A stretch of 64,000 nucleotides of DNA from Arctopsyche grandis. Taxonomy: Eukaryota > Arthropoda > Insecta > Trichoptera > Hydropsychidae. The stretch is taken from the NCBI RefSeq assembly GCF_051622035.1, contig NC_135355.1, forward strand, positions 29,048,986 through 29,112,985. Direction: 5' to 3'. Shown piece by piece: positions 1 to 15,500 of the stretch. A program made the translations under genes and the position numbers. Below the pieces are notes generated by a model. It was not told where the DNA came from, made no database searches, and saw only the letters and a list, made by a program, of their open reading frames with translations. Within the stretch, counting starts at the first letter, position 1. Each line of letters begins with the position of its first letter.

Positions 1-2859
<2,859 letters not shown>

Positions 2860-4958
2860 TGTACATATGTACCTAAAAGCATCATTAATTAAGATTATTC
2901 AAAGAAAAATTTACGTCCATAAAATTTGGAAAACAACGAAATGTTGCATAGCACGTGCTGATTTTGTTTATCTGCGTAAATTAGTAAAATCAACTATGGA
3001 TGAATGCCGTAAAAAATATATTTTAAATTGTGAAATTACTCTATCTAAGGAGCCGTCTGCTTTCTGGTCACTTATTAATTCTAAACGTTTTACTAAAAAT
3101 GCGTTATGAAAACTGTGATGTACATGGTTCCCAAAATATTGCTGATAAGTTTGCTGAACATTTTAGCAATATTGTGCGGAGTAGTCAATCTGTACAAGGT
3201 CAGTCTAACAGTATATCAGACAATGGCTGGTTCCCCATTCTAAACCTAGATTGCTGCAATCAAAATGACTTAATTTATGGTTTTAACAGACTGAAACCAA
3301 AACTGTCGGCTGGTCCAGATCTCATTCCTGCGTATGTGTTGAAAGCTTGCAAGCTCCTTTAACGCAACCACTATGCTTTATCTTCAATTTGTCATTAAAT
3401 TCGGGAATTTTTCCTGATTTTTGTAAAATCACAAAAATTGTTCCCATTTTTAAAAAAGGTGACATTTTATCAATAACAAATTATAGACCGGTTGCGCTAC
3501 TTTCTGCTCCTGCCAAGGTGTTCGAGGCAATTTTACATCGGTATATCTACAATCACTGTGAACCATATTTGATCGATCAACAACATGGATTTAGAAGTTC
3601 TCGTTCAACAGTTACTAATTTATTATGTTTTTCCAATTATGTAACCAAATCGGTTGATGCGGGAAACCAAGTTGATGTAGTATATACCGATTTCATGAAG
3701 GCCTTTGATATGGTAGACCATAATGTTTTGTTTGTGAAGTTAAGAAATTTTGGGTTATCAAATGGCTTAATGCAACTTATACAAAATTACTTTGAAAATC
3801 GGAGGCAATTTGTAAATTTTCACCCTAATTCCTCAAATGAGTTTATTCTTATTCTTTTAATGGGACATTATTCTTTTTAATTTACATTAATGACATCTCA
3901 AAAATAATTAAGTATTCAGATTATCTTTTATTCGCCGATGACCTTAAGCTTTTTATGACAGTTAAGTCTCATAGTGACGCAGCCCTTCTCCAATTGGACT
4001 TAGATGCGCTGTCAAGTTGGTCTGTCGATAATAAATTATTTTTTAGCATTCAAAAATGCTGTGTTCTCAATGTGACAAGATCTTCAAATCGCTTGATTTA
4101 TCCATATCGCCTAAGTGGTGTTGAATTAAAGTTTGTGGATGAATATTGTGATTTGGGGGTCTTGTTCTAGAATAATTTTCAATTTAAACGACACATAGAC
4201 AATATTTGTTTGCGTGCAACAAAAATGCTGGGATTCTTACTAAGAGTTGGTGCTTAAAATTCTTTATGAATCTTTAGTACGTAGTATTCTAGAATTTTCT
4301 TCTACTATATGGAATCCTACCCATATAACTCATTCATTGAAGATTGAGAGAATCCAAAAACGGTTTCTCAGATATCTTTATTTGAAACAGAATGGTTATT
4401 ATCCTTGGCTATATCCTAGTGCATTCCTATTAGGGGCGTTAGGTTTCAACTCATTGGAGTCTCGTCGGAATATGTTACTGGGAAGGCACTTTTTTAAGCT
4501 GTTGAATGGGATAATACACAATCCTCAGGTTCTAAATGAATTTAGGTTTAATGCACCTTGTAAATTCAGGGACTTGAGAAATCGTGATTTGTTTGTTCCT
4601 CTGTGGCTCGCACAAATATGTTGTCAACGGCTCCTATATCTAGGGCGATATATCTGCTTAACAGGATTTCTGGTGAAATTGACCTCTTCAATATAAAATA
4701 TACTAATCTGGTTGAGTGGTTGTTGAGGAATGCCAGTGGTTGATTTTGCCTATTATAAATATTAATGATTGTTATTACTTTATCTATGTTTTTTCTTTTT
4801 TTTATGATTTTATGATTTTAATGATGTTGTGTTAATATTGTTATTATTATAAGTTATTATTACTGTTATCATGTTATCATTACTGAATGACCGGCCACAG
4901 CGACGCGTTGGAGATCTCTGTAATGTCACTGTGGCTAATATGTTAAATAAATAAATAA
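2860..4958 (+). mobile_element. Degraded non-LTR retrotransposon (Jockey/CR1-like LINE)
   Basis: Three frames together cover a reverse transcriptase: an N-terminal part with LSAGPDLIPAYVLKACK (3030-3362), a core with PIFKKGD, NYRPVALLS, QHGFRSSRST and DFMKAFDMVDH (3347-3880), the catalytic FADDLKLF (from about 3931) and a C-terminal part (3955-4696). Frame changes near 3100, 3350 and 3880 and stops near 4170 and 4250 show it is dead. The endonuclease half is absent, so the copy is 5' truncated. The 3' end carries a hairpin-forming sequence (GCCACAG with CTGTGGC, 4894-4933) followed by TAAATAAATAAATAA, as in other LINE/SINE tails of the window. Confidence 0.85.
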
Positions 4959-6177
4959 CATTATGGACTCGTTATTAAATAATTATTTAAAAAGCATAAT
5001 TTTCAACAATAACCATAGAACGGGAGATGTTAGTGTTTACCTTTAAAACTGCTTTAAAAAGATAATTTTTTCAAGAATTGCGTCTGCGAATCGTAAACGA
5101 TGTAATAATTTAATTTAACGAAGGGTTGGTGAGAGAGATGGTGGCATACGAAATGCCGGGAGCGAGGCGTCAGTAAATGAGATATCGGTGAACGAACGGT
5201 CAGTGAAAGAGATGGCCGTATGCGAAATGCCGGGAGAGCGTCCTCGATTAACGGAAATTCTGTGTTGGGTAACCCAACGTGGGGTCGGGGATACATAAAT
5301 ACATTCATACACCTTTTGACAATATATCAAAATAAAACTCTTCAAATTTCAGTTACGATAAAATAAATAATAAAAAATATATCTTCTTGAATATTTCCTC
5401 AATCAAATATACATACATACATATGGCTGGAGAATTTTCCGAATAGTAATTTTCCGGAGTTCATTCAGCATGACTGAGACATGGTAAGTTACTTTGTGTG
5501 CTTAGAATGAACTGTGCATTTGAAAAGGTTATGAAATTGCGAAAGTAGTACAAAAGTCGAAATTTTATTCAAACGAATAGTTTTTAAACTCGTTCAACGG
5601 AAATATTGTTGTCGAATAGCGTGTTCAAATAAAATAGCCTTTGACCTCCTAGGATCGCTACACAAATAAAATGATAGCGATTATTCTGTATGTTTATCCT
5701 TTTGTCTATTTTCATCCATTCAGTGGACCGCACGTGCACTAACAACCGGCAACAAACGCAATACTGATATTCTTCAAACTGCTCGAGGGGAAGAACACCT
5801 GGGTCCGAAATAAAAGGGTTTGAGCAACTGAATGCGTCATAAATTCATGATTTCGAATGGGAAAAAAATATAATATGTTCATTCTACAAATATGCCCTTA
5901 GGGCAAAAAAATGCTCAACCTTATTAATTCCACGGTAACGAATCAAAATAACATCACCGAAACATATATTTTTTAATAACCTCTGATATATTATTTTTTG
6001 AAAAATACACCTGTAAATTTTATACGCGTATGAGCATATCCATTATAATTGTAAGAATATAATCTATCCCTATCCTTTTTATATTAAAATACACGAGGAA
6101 ATTCGCTATTAAGGTTGCCTTCAATACGTGTTGAGTGTCCAGTCAAAACCACACACGGTCAATAAGCGCCCCGAGTC
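4959..6177. other. No gene seen
   Basis: AT-rich apart from the direct repeat at 5115-5290. Confidence 0.6.
5115..5290. repeat. Direct repeat with GAAATGCCGGGAG
   Basis: Two imperfect units about 75 bases apart, each with GAGAGATGG or AAGAGATGG, CATACGAAATGCCGGG or TATGCGAAATGCCGGG. Locally GC-richer than its surroundings. Not identified. Confidence 0.5.
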
Positions 6178-7440
6178 GGGCATCCAATCCCGGGATCCCG
6201 GCTTTTTCTGCTACCGTGAATCCCGGTACTGAAACTAGTCTCAATACCGGGATTACGGTGCTGACAGAAATTTATTTAAAAAATTAATTTTACAAAAATA
6301 ATATTTATAAAACATAAAACAACGTTATATTAGGTCATCCGCTCTAAAATGTTGTTTTTTATACGGATTTTTGAGAATCAGTTGTGTTTCAACCATCGGT
6401 CTGAACACGTGTTCTGGACGCATGCACTCTTCGTCGTCAACTTCAACATTATTTTGCTAACTAAAATATTTTTTTTATTTTTCATTTTCATAAAAAATAT
6501 TATGAATGATTTTGTACCGAACAAATATTCTAGCATATATGTATTGAACAATACGGAAAATAAATTCAATTAAAAATTGACGTCAAAACTCGATGAAACA
6601 GCAAGTTTTTCATTTTTAAAGTCATCGATTGATGTGGATTCACTCGTTTCATTTGAAGAGAAAGAATTTAAATTGATTCATGATTTGGTGAAAATGCTAG
6701 AATCCGTATATTAATATATATACATACATATAACCTACGCTCATCATTATTCTCTTAATTTGAATGTGATGTATGTGTGGAATCTTAATCTACTGTCTTC
6801 CATTTGGGCCTCACAGGGATGTTTTGTATTTGTAGCTTGTTCTTATTTATCGGAACAGGCTGCAAGTGCAAGACATTCCCTTATATGTATTTTCACTTAT
6901 TTTAATTTTAATTATTACTTTAAAGTTTTTTTATGATTGTGTTTAGTGCTGTATTATTTTTTACTTTTCTTTTTTTTGTAATTTGTTGCTTTTGCTTTTT
7001 GTTTTATCTATTAATTTTTATTTTTTGTTTTCTCCCTCTCTTATTGTAATATTTTGTTATGTAGGCCATTGTGGCGCATTAGGTTCTTCCTGTAATGCCA
7101 CAATGGTCAAAAACGTTAAATAAATAAATAAAATAAATAAATAATAATAATAATTAAATTCAGTACTATATAATAAAAATAACAAATATTATAATATATA
7201 AATACTGTGTATTGTATTTTTTTTTCGTTTTATTTTGTTATTTACACTTGTGTTTTATTACATATTATTATTACTAATATTTTAAGTGTATTTGTATTTA
7301 GGTGTATTTTTTTAAATAAATACAAAAATATTCAATTGAAAAAAAAATGGTGAAAAAAAACACCGGGTTCCTGGAATCGGAAATTTCCAGGAAATCTAAA
7401 ATCGGTGCTGAAAAAAACCTTCCGGGATTGGATGCCCTAG
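6178..7440. mobile_element. TIR element with nested LINE tail
   Basis: It starts GGGCATCCAATCCCGG and ends with the complement. CCGG-rich subterminal sequence resembles the TAGGGTTTCTG hAT family in style. A LINE 3' fragment (about 6690-7135) is nested inside. No transposase was seen. Confidence 0.55.
6690..7135 (+). mobile_element. LINE 3' end
   Basis: The stretch with CTACGCTCATCATTATT, TGGGCCTCACAGGGATG and GTTCTTATTTATC is matched in reverse at 60545-60690. The end (7063-7135) has the hairpin GCCATTGTGGC/GCCACAATGGTC, then TTAAATAAATAAATAA, like the end of the LINE at 4958. The coding part is not preserved. Confidence 0.55.
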
Positions 7441-7497
7441 CCCGAGATTACCGCGCGGGGACAAAACCGCTAGTTGACAAAACCGCAACATAATATA

Positions 7498-7564
7498 TGA
7501 AAAAATAAAAATATCAATTTCGACTTCGATCTCTTGATATGAAATTGATATTTTTATTTTTTCA
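7498..7564. repeat. Perfect 23-bp hairpin
   Basis: Arms at 7498-7520 and 7542-7564 (TGAAAAAATAAAAATATC plus ACTTT-less remainder, and its complement) are perfectly complementary with a 21-base loop. It is A/T-rich but not simple sequence, and lies just right of the TIR element 6178-7440. Confidence 0.8.
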
Positions 7565-8789
7565 AGGGTGCCCCACCTGTTTTTAAAGTCACAAAAGGTA
7601 TACAAAGTACGATATTTTCGACATAATTAATCTTTGATTTTAAATTTTTGATATGCTTAGCGACTCCTTGACTAATCCGTACAAACTAAGTGAACGTTTT
7701 CTTCTGAATACAAAACAATTAAACTAATATAAAAATTCAATATAGATATAACGAGAAACGTAAAATAAAATGTACATAATTGTCTTTTTCTGTATTGACG
7801 ATTCTGAAAGTACGGCTTAAAATGAAAAAAAATCATAATAATTTTAAAAAAATCTAAATGGATATATTTCGATACTACCGGTAGTCTATTTTGGTAGTCC
7901 AGTTGTACCTAATATAAAATTTTGTCCTGAAACTGGTAGCACTGATTACGGTAGAACAGGTATTAGAATCCTTAGTATAGATGTATGTACTACATACGTA
8001 TGTACTTCTTTTAAAAAGGAATTTTATATTAAAGTTTAATTTAAAAAAAGTTATTCAAGTAATAAATATGCTTTTCTTAAAGTAAAAACGAAACGAGAGT
8101 TATAAAGATGTCAATTCTTATTTGCAATTACAAATCTTGATATTTTTTTCCAACTGGAAATGAAATGCTTATAAACAGACGGAAAACGGTAACGAGCTAT
8201 GGTAGAAATAACATTCTAAATTTATCTTCTTTTTAATTTAATATACATATGTATGTATGTATTTACGTAAATTCGACCATAGGATGAACAGGAATATATT
8301 TATAAAGTACCCAATATACTAAAAATATAATTTTTCAAAGAAACCTTAAGTATGAAAAACCCATGTTTTCGTTTGTAAAGTAATTCGAGCATGATTATAT
8401 CTAGATAGCTACATATGTACATATATGTATATGTAATTCGATTCAAGCGTTTTCCCATACAATCTTTCAGCAATATAACGAGCTCGTTATTTATATAAAA
8501 CTGTACACATTTTTTGAGATAAATAGATAATACATATGTAAAACACCTGTGCGAAATAGTGGAAGTGAGGGTAATTTTTCAGTCTCTTTATTTAACGTAA
8601 AAAATTTTCATTAATATTCATACATACATACATACATATAATAATGTATTCATTATTTCGTATCAAACGATACATGGATTGCATGATAAAATTTTCCAAA
8701 ACGATTAATAATTTTCTATTGCCACATTGAACAAATATTTGGTAGACATTATCTTTTCGATTTGGCTTACAAAAAAATAAAAGAATAAA
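7565..8789. other. No gene seen
   Basis: AT-rich sequence with no supportable feature. Confidence 0.6.
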
Positions 8790-8942
8790 GGTTCGTTTAT
8801 ATCAGCTCAACAGCTCAAGACACCACAAAAACAGCAGTACGAAAAATTTTCTTTGGTACATTATATATGGACACATTCATATATTCCGTAATGTGTACGT
8901 GGCGTATCTGAAACAGCAGTGACCAACACGATCTATTTATAC

Positions 8943-9331
8943 TGTTGCGTAGGGGTGGGTGGAGGATCCAAGTAAAAGGCCAAATTCGTGTCACAGCATT
9001 TATTGATGATTAAGGGTAAACACGCACTGGCAGTGCTCCGTCCAGAATGTCTTGATATCGCCTAAGTACCGCCTTATGACGGATTTATCCCTAAGGGCAT
9101 CTTTGAAGTCCGGTTTGCTTGCCTATTGTTATGGTCACGTACTAGATGTCCCACGCTACCGCTGTGGGTTCTGAGAACTCTACCGGAATGCAACCGAGCT
9201 ACCGCTACCCCTGCTAAGTGCATGCGTGGGTATCTCATTGTTAGCCGAGCCTGGAGATAATCCTCGAAACCAATTATAACGGTCACACAGTCTCTGGGAT
9301 GCTACTCGGCCTACTCCGAGTGTACGTAACA
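8943..9331 (+). mobile_element. Solo LTR, copy 1
   Basis: It begins TGTTGCGTAGGGG and ends GTACGTAACA, with TG...CA termini and an exact 4-bp duplication ATAC at 8939-8942 and 9332-9335. No internal retrotransposon sequence is present, so it is a solo LTR. The family also has copies at 9569-9882 and 39051-39584. A 4-bp duplication fits Gypsy-type elements. Confidence 0.8.
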
Positions 9332-9568
9332 ATACTATACAGCAGTACATGTCACCGAAACGTATAAAGTAAGAACAGTTTTTTTTTTGCCACTAAGGTC
9401 ATAATGGTGAGTGCACCCGTTTCAACTAAATTGCTGCCATGCGCATAAGAATATTTTCGGAAACGTCAAATTAAGAAAATATTGATTCGACAACTTTTAA
9501 CTGATTATGCGTTGCACTCGTCCAAAACAAGTATGAACGAGCCGAAAACGCGCGGTTCTGTAAAGTAT

Positions 9569-9882
9569 TGTAACGTGGGAACATGAGAGAGAGAGAATAT
9601 CCATTGTCTAAGTGCATTCGTGGGTAAACAATAGGTACCCCCGGATCAGGCTAACAAAAGGTACGCTTTAAGTTTTCAGACCCAGGCGAGTGCATGTGAC
9701 CTGTACGTGCCTAGAAAATAGATACATAAATGGATCGGGAAAGCTATGGTGTGCAACTCGTACTTTATAAGGAGGTACACACGGTAGATCAGATTATTCT
9801 GGAGTGAGCGACGGTTTCGTGTGGACCTCCCGAGATGTTGGCCTTTAAACAACTTGGATCCTGAACCCACCCCTACGCAACA
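9569..9882 (-). mobile_element. Solo LTR, copy 2 (inverted)
   Basis: On the minus strand it begins TGTTGCGTAGGGG and ends CACGTTACA. A 4-bp duplication GTAT flanks it at 9565-9568 and 9883-9886. The interior has diverged from copy 1. Copies 1 and 2 are in opposite orientation within the same DNA element, with separate target duplications, so they are independent insertions. Confidence 0.75.
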
Positions 9883-9930
9883 GTATGAATAAAAGTAGTC
9901 TTTTCCGTGCAGTGATAAGCCGAGTGTTGT

Positions 9931-10801
9931 ATAATATAAACTTACCTTAGTTTTGTACTATGTTGGGTAACACTAAACTGGTAATAAAAAGTGCCCGTAT
10001 AATAAAACCCAACGTTTAGATGGTTTACCTAATACTTTGAACTAAATACATATAACATGTTTTTCCAGCGCGTGTAATAGATTTTCGGTCATTATGAGTT
10101 TTGAGTGTAAACGATTATATACAGTTCAAATAAATATATTTTTCGTATGTGTAATATGATATTGTGAGATCACGGTTCACATATGAATTACCGGTCGTAT
10201 AACGAGAATAAATAGGAAGTCTCTTTATACAGTTATTTATAATAATAAAAGAAATGTGTCGTTTAAGGGCGTGATTCGTCGTGATGAATGGGTGGAAAAC
10301 CTTTTAGTGTATATGGTCTGCATGGTGGTAATAATAACCATTGACTATACAGTACAACTTGACTGTCGTTTCATATTTTTACACAATAAAACGAGATTAT
10401 GCCGCACTTCGTAACGCTTTCGTCTTCAAAAGTGAATTTTGTATTAAAGAAGTGCGTGCTAAGTTACGAAAACGCTCGCCATTTGTAAAAAAAATTAAAT
10501 TACGCCCATTTTCGTTCTAATAAAATCTAAGCACGGCCTTGCATTTTTTTTTTCATTGTGCTAATTTTATAATTTGTATTGTTCCACCGCTTTTTATTAT
10601 TTCATCTCTCGCGCCCACTAACCCATCTGCTCCACACTTTCTCCCGTTCGCTGTCCTCTCTTATAACGATGTTAATTTTTGAATTACAATTCTTTAAATT
10701 AAATTTGCAATGGTGCTATCGTCGTCGGCGGGTTCGAATTTTCATGCTAATTACTTATTAAATAATATTCGCAAATTTTATACAGCACCTTTATGTACAA
10801 T
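9931..10801. other. No gene seen
   Basis: AT-rich sequence; the short open frame near 10579 has no recognisable motif. Confidence 0.6.
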
Positions 10802-11402
10802 TAGGCCGCAGCGAAAAATGCGAATTTTGGATTTTCATCGATGGACCTAGTAGAAAACTTTCGTTGTATTAAGAAAATGTTAAACGAAAAAAAATCATTG
10901 ATTTTAAACAATGATCTATGCTTCCAACCAATCGATTTATCTCGAAAAAAAATTCGAAAAAGTAAAATATTTTCATATATCATATTTTCGAGAATGGTTT
11001 CGATTTTTTTTTTACTATTTAAAAAAAATAAACACTCAATATTTTTCTATTTCAATTTAATTGAGTCGATTATAATAAATTTTGACTGATAAAAGAGAAG
11101 TCAAAGTCCTCATACAACGCGTGCGGTGCTCACAATGCGTGTTTGTATGGGGGAGGCGTTATTTTCAGAAAGTCGTTACTTTTTTCATGTTTCCATATAA
11201 TAATTTTGGCAATAAAATTCGTTGAGAGGTACATACCTTTAATTTAAATACAAAAATTACCCAAAATATGAAATATGGAAGTCCAAAATGACTTATTTTG
11301 ACGCATGTTTAACGTCAAAATAGGTCATTTCCTTGATACGCGAAAGTTTTCCACTTAGTCAATCAATAAAAATCCGGAATTCGCATTTTTAGCTCCGGCC
11401 TA
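10802..11402. mobile_element. TIR element (TA target), full copy
   Basis: TIRs of about 26 bp (TTAGGCCGCAGCGAAAAATG, and the complement of TTAGGCCGGAGCTAAAAATG), with TA at both boundaries, suggesting a Tc1/mariner-type MITE. Truncated relatives lie at 34580-34955 and 59934-60135. Confidence 0.65.
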
Positions 11403-11424
11403 ATGTACATGTACATATGTAATT

Positions 11425-11650
11425 ACATATAGCCATAGCATAGAGCACTGGTAGAGCTATTTCACACCAGTAGATAGGTGGTTTCAAGTCCTGGCCAAAC
11501 ACGATGCTGTATTGTGTTTATTAAAAATAGCACATATCAACTGTCTCCTGGTAGAATCTCGCCAGAAGCGTATATGAATCGAAAAATTACGCGATTCTTG
11601 CCGGGACTTGAACCGAAGACCTCTCTACTGGTATACATTGGTATGAAATA
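11425..11650. repeat. Inverted pair of tRNA-like SINE heads
   Basis: On plus, GAGCACTGGTAGAGC and GGTTTCAAGTCCTGGCC look like tRNA boxes A and B. On minus, CCAGTAGAGAGGTC and GGTTCAAGTCCCGGC (11595-11635) repeat the pattern in the opposite direction. Together they form a loose palindrome. Neither folds as a complete tRNA by eye. Confidence 0.4.
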
Positions 11651-12426
11651 TAATATAAGCAGGTAAAATATGAAATTTTGGCACGTCAAGATTAGACGAA
11701 CAAACTCAAGCGCTCACAGATGAACATGGACATGCAAAAAACAAACCATCAAGCTCGTCCTTAAGCCCTTTGCGTGTCCGTGTTTGTTCGGACGCGTTGT
11801 CTCCTGATTTGAACGAGCCATAATACAAATTACAATGTTGTTGAAACCTTATATTGCTTTCAAACGCGGTGTTTTTAATTGATTTTGCCATAGGGTACAT
11901 AATTCGTCGATTACATCAGCGATATCAAACGCAAAAAATTGTAGAATTGATTTTAAAATCTCCTCATTTCTATTTCTAACGTTGTTTCGCTATTGAGATA
12001 TAAACAGTTGTATTCATGCATTTTATATTCAAAAGACGTAATAGATCAATGTTTGTTTACGATTGGTTTGGAATGTTCGCAGATTCACATTTGTCCAGAA
12101 TAGAATAGAAAATCGATAGTCACAGGTATGAAAGCCTTCACATATTCATCCGTTATTAAGTAAAAATCGTTTTTCCTAGACGATATTGATAACGACGTCG
12201 CTGAACCTCATCCATATTAGGTTCTATGAATATTCAACAAACACATCGTTAACGTTTCATCTCGCCAAGCGACAGCATTTTAATGAGGTTTCAATTTGAA
12301 GAAAGAAACCACCTTGTTAATGGCATGGGTTTACAGTTAAATTAACACCTTTTGTTTGCCCAAGCCCAGTCCAGACCGTTCGCGGCGGCAACTTTGCTGA
12401 TTTAATTATCGGACACTCAACATTGA

Positions 12427-12535
<109 letters not shown>

Positions 12536-12545
12536 ACATATATAT

Positions 12546-15500
12546 TGTATACTTGCAAATAAATTAATGCAATCTGAATCGATATGAGTAGTAACACTGT
12601 TTCGACAATGTGGTGGTTTTGCGTGCAATGAGAAAATTGCGTGCAAATATAATGTGTCCAACTTCTCATGATACTTTTATACATTTTTAAAACTATGAAG
12701 ATATCTTATCATTGTATTGATATGATAGTTATATAAATATACATATGTATGTATATACATAATATATTTTTTTCTGAAATGAGTCTGATTCAAATTTAGA
12801 ACTAACAAAAGATGAGGATTTCGACATCAAACACTACAACTTCAGCGTCCAATAAAAGTCAAGAGTCAACACTCGTTCAAGCGGATTCAGAGCATTCTTC
12901 TATAAACGACGTTTTAATTTTTGCATTTAAAATTAATTGAGCACGAATTTTGCTCTTCGAGCACTTGCTATATTAATATATTTCGATTAAATCGATCCAA
13001 TAGAACGAGCGTAATTTTTTTCACTTTGAGATGTAAATTGATTCCGAATATTGTAATATTGAGAAAGTGTTGCTAATTTATCTCATAATAGATTGCTTAG
13101 ATTCCACTGAGCAATTTTTATAGTCCTTTTTACGGCCATCGTTTATCTGATATCGTTTATGATTTCGCACGTTTTTAGGACGAGATCATTTTTCGACGAT
13201 GAAATTCGCTCACTCATTTTCTGTCGTTTCGTCATTTTATCTTCAAATGTCAATTTGGAAAATCCTATAAGCAATTTTCAGAACTTTTATCATTCTATAC
13301 ATATATCGTTTTTACGGAATGGGATTAAATAATAAATAACATTTGAATGTTTGAAAATAAATACAATTTTTAACATAAAAATGCACTTGTTTTTTTTTCT
13401 TTGAAATTCAAATAGTTAAAATAATTTTGGATTTCTTGTAAAATAAAAATAAATATAAGTATATATAGTTGATAGATCAATGATCAGATTTCATTCTATC
13501 GTTTTTTGATGAAGGAATAAATTCAAATTTAATGTTGTCCTCACCTATAAAGACATCTTTCAACTCCATTGAAGCAAGCTGCTCACGGCACAGCATCAAA
13601 TGTTGAATTTGAAAAAATATATAAATAGCTAGTCGTTATAAATAACGATCTCGGCAGTGCTTGAATATATGAAGAATCTAACAAAATATATAATATTTCA
13701 GGTGTAATATTTTTTAAACAAAAATTGATCTCGCCCCTAAGCTCATACAAAATTAACACAGTTGCTGAAATTATTATGCTTAGAAATATTTTTCTTATAT
13801 ATGTATATCTTCAAATTGCGTAAGCATACATATGTATATATGTAAGTGTATACATGCTAGGAAGAGGGAATAAGATGAAAGATGCTTTCTGAAGATCGCA
13901 CATAATTCCTACATAATTTTCACATTTAACATTCCAGTATGTTTGAAGTATGCTTTTGATCAATGTGTGCTAGTTACGCTAGAATTTTGAACGTTGATCG
14001 CAAAAATTATCTACGTATAAAATCAAATGAAACTAAATTATCTTGGAAAGAATAAAAAAAATGTTGAAAAGGAAACACATGGATTGTAATGAGTGGAAAA
14101 TTCGAATGCAATGATGATAAAAGAGAGTTGTACAAGACGGATATGAATGAAATAGGATTATCTTATAGATTTTCATCTTGCTTTAGGGTGAAAAAATGAT
14201 TAATTTTTATTATATATCGTTTTTCAATGTATCAATGTATTATATGAGGTTATTCAATGTATCAATTTATGTATTATATGTATGTCGTATTCATTTGTAA
14301 TATGTATGTAAAATATATAAGGGTATTTGTTATTGCAAAAATTCTAATAATGGAAGTTACATCCGAAAGGTTGACATATGAAGTCTATTTCTCTAAAGGG
14401 GAGGTTTCTGTTCGTGAGTTTGACGATACTCTCGACTACATATTATCTGAACGATCCTTTGTCAAATTTCACCACTTTCCCTCGAAACTTCGAGCAAGAT
14501 ATTTAGGAACCGCACACCCAGCTATAACTTTCCCCGTATAGTTATCAGCTTACGAAACCCTTTTTTCTCCTCGTGTCCTTTCAAATTATATGTGTCCGCC
14601 AATCCCTAAAAATATTTTATTACAAAATCGTAAACTTCAAATTTCGCAGAATTTGACACGCTCCATTTAAATGTGAGAAGACGAAGAGATGAACCCGTTT
14701 TCAGTTTAAATTTTATTTATAATTGACTTCCACGATTTCTCAAATTGAAGTTTTGTCAAATAAAACATTACTTTCGCTTACAAACAAAACACATTTAAAT
14801 GGGAAATTCCGTAGAATTTATTGCGAAATAAAGATAATTGAAAAACTTTCAGGAAAAACCGGCATTGTTGCACGCTCGAATATAATCCTGGAATATTTAA
14901 TATGTCGCATGTTTAAAATAAAAAATCTATCTGACAACCTGTGTCTGTGTTTTTTTAGTTACATAAAAATTCCGAAAATTCTCTAGTCAAGATTTTGACA
15001 TATTATTTTTAATATTAATTTCATACGTTCAAAATTGGGAAAGAATTTTTCTAATAATAAAACTATTTTTAATATAATGCATCACGTTTTCATTACATAC
15101 ATATATGGTAAGTATACATATATCGTACCAATTAACATATCTGCAACATAATAGATACGCATATTATATTATCGCATATTTATTGATTCGTTTCAACGGA
15201 GACGCCCATTAGCGACAATTGAGGATATTTATTGCATTATATGTAGTATAATACGAATAATCGTTATACATAATAGCATACGCTACTTATTTCATTCATT
15301 GGATCACAATTACAAATGTTTTAATTACATGATACATACATATTATTGTTGAGCATTTTTATAATAACATTTATTTTAAAATACTTCATATTATACTTAC
15401 AATCAAATCAACTCGCCGTTCAATGCATCTCACGCGTAATCATGTCTTTAATTCATTCACAAAAGCCCCCTTATTAAATTAAACGGTAAGCACAATTTTT

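Larger units (their letters stand above)
8790..9930. mobile_element. Non-autonomous DNA element hosting two solo LTRs
   Basis: Outside the two solo LTRs, the sequence (TATATGGACACATTCAT, CAACACGATCTATT, GTACATGTCACCGA, CATGCGCATA, GTAGTCTTTTCC) matches the uninterrupted copy at 38465-38930. The two copies together define the element. The exact ends are uncertain. Confidence 0.55.

Noticed and set aside
9074-9286. 70-codon minus-strand open frame
   Set aside because: It lies entirely inside solo LTR copy 1.
14257-14541. 94-codon open frame
   Set aside because: It starts in low-complexity sequence, and no domain, signal peptide or splice structure was recognised.
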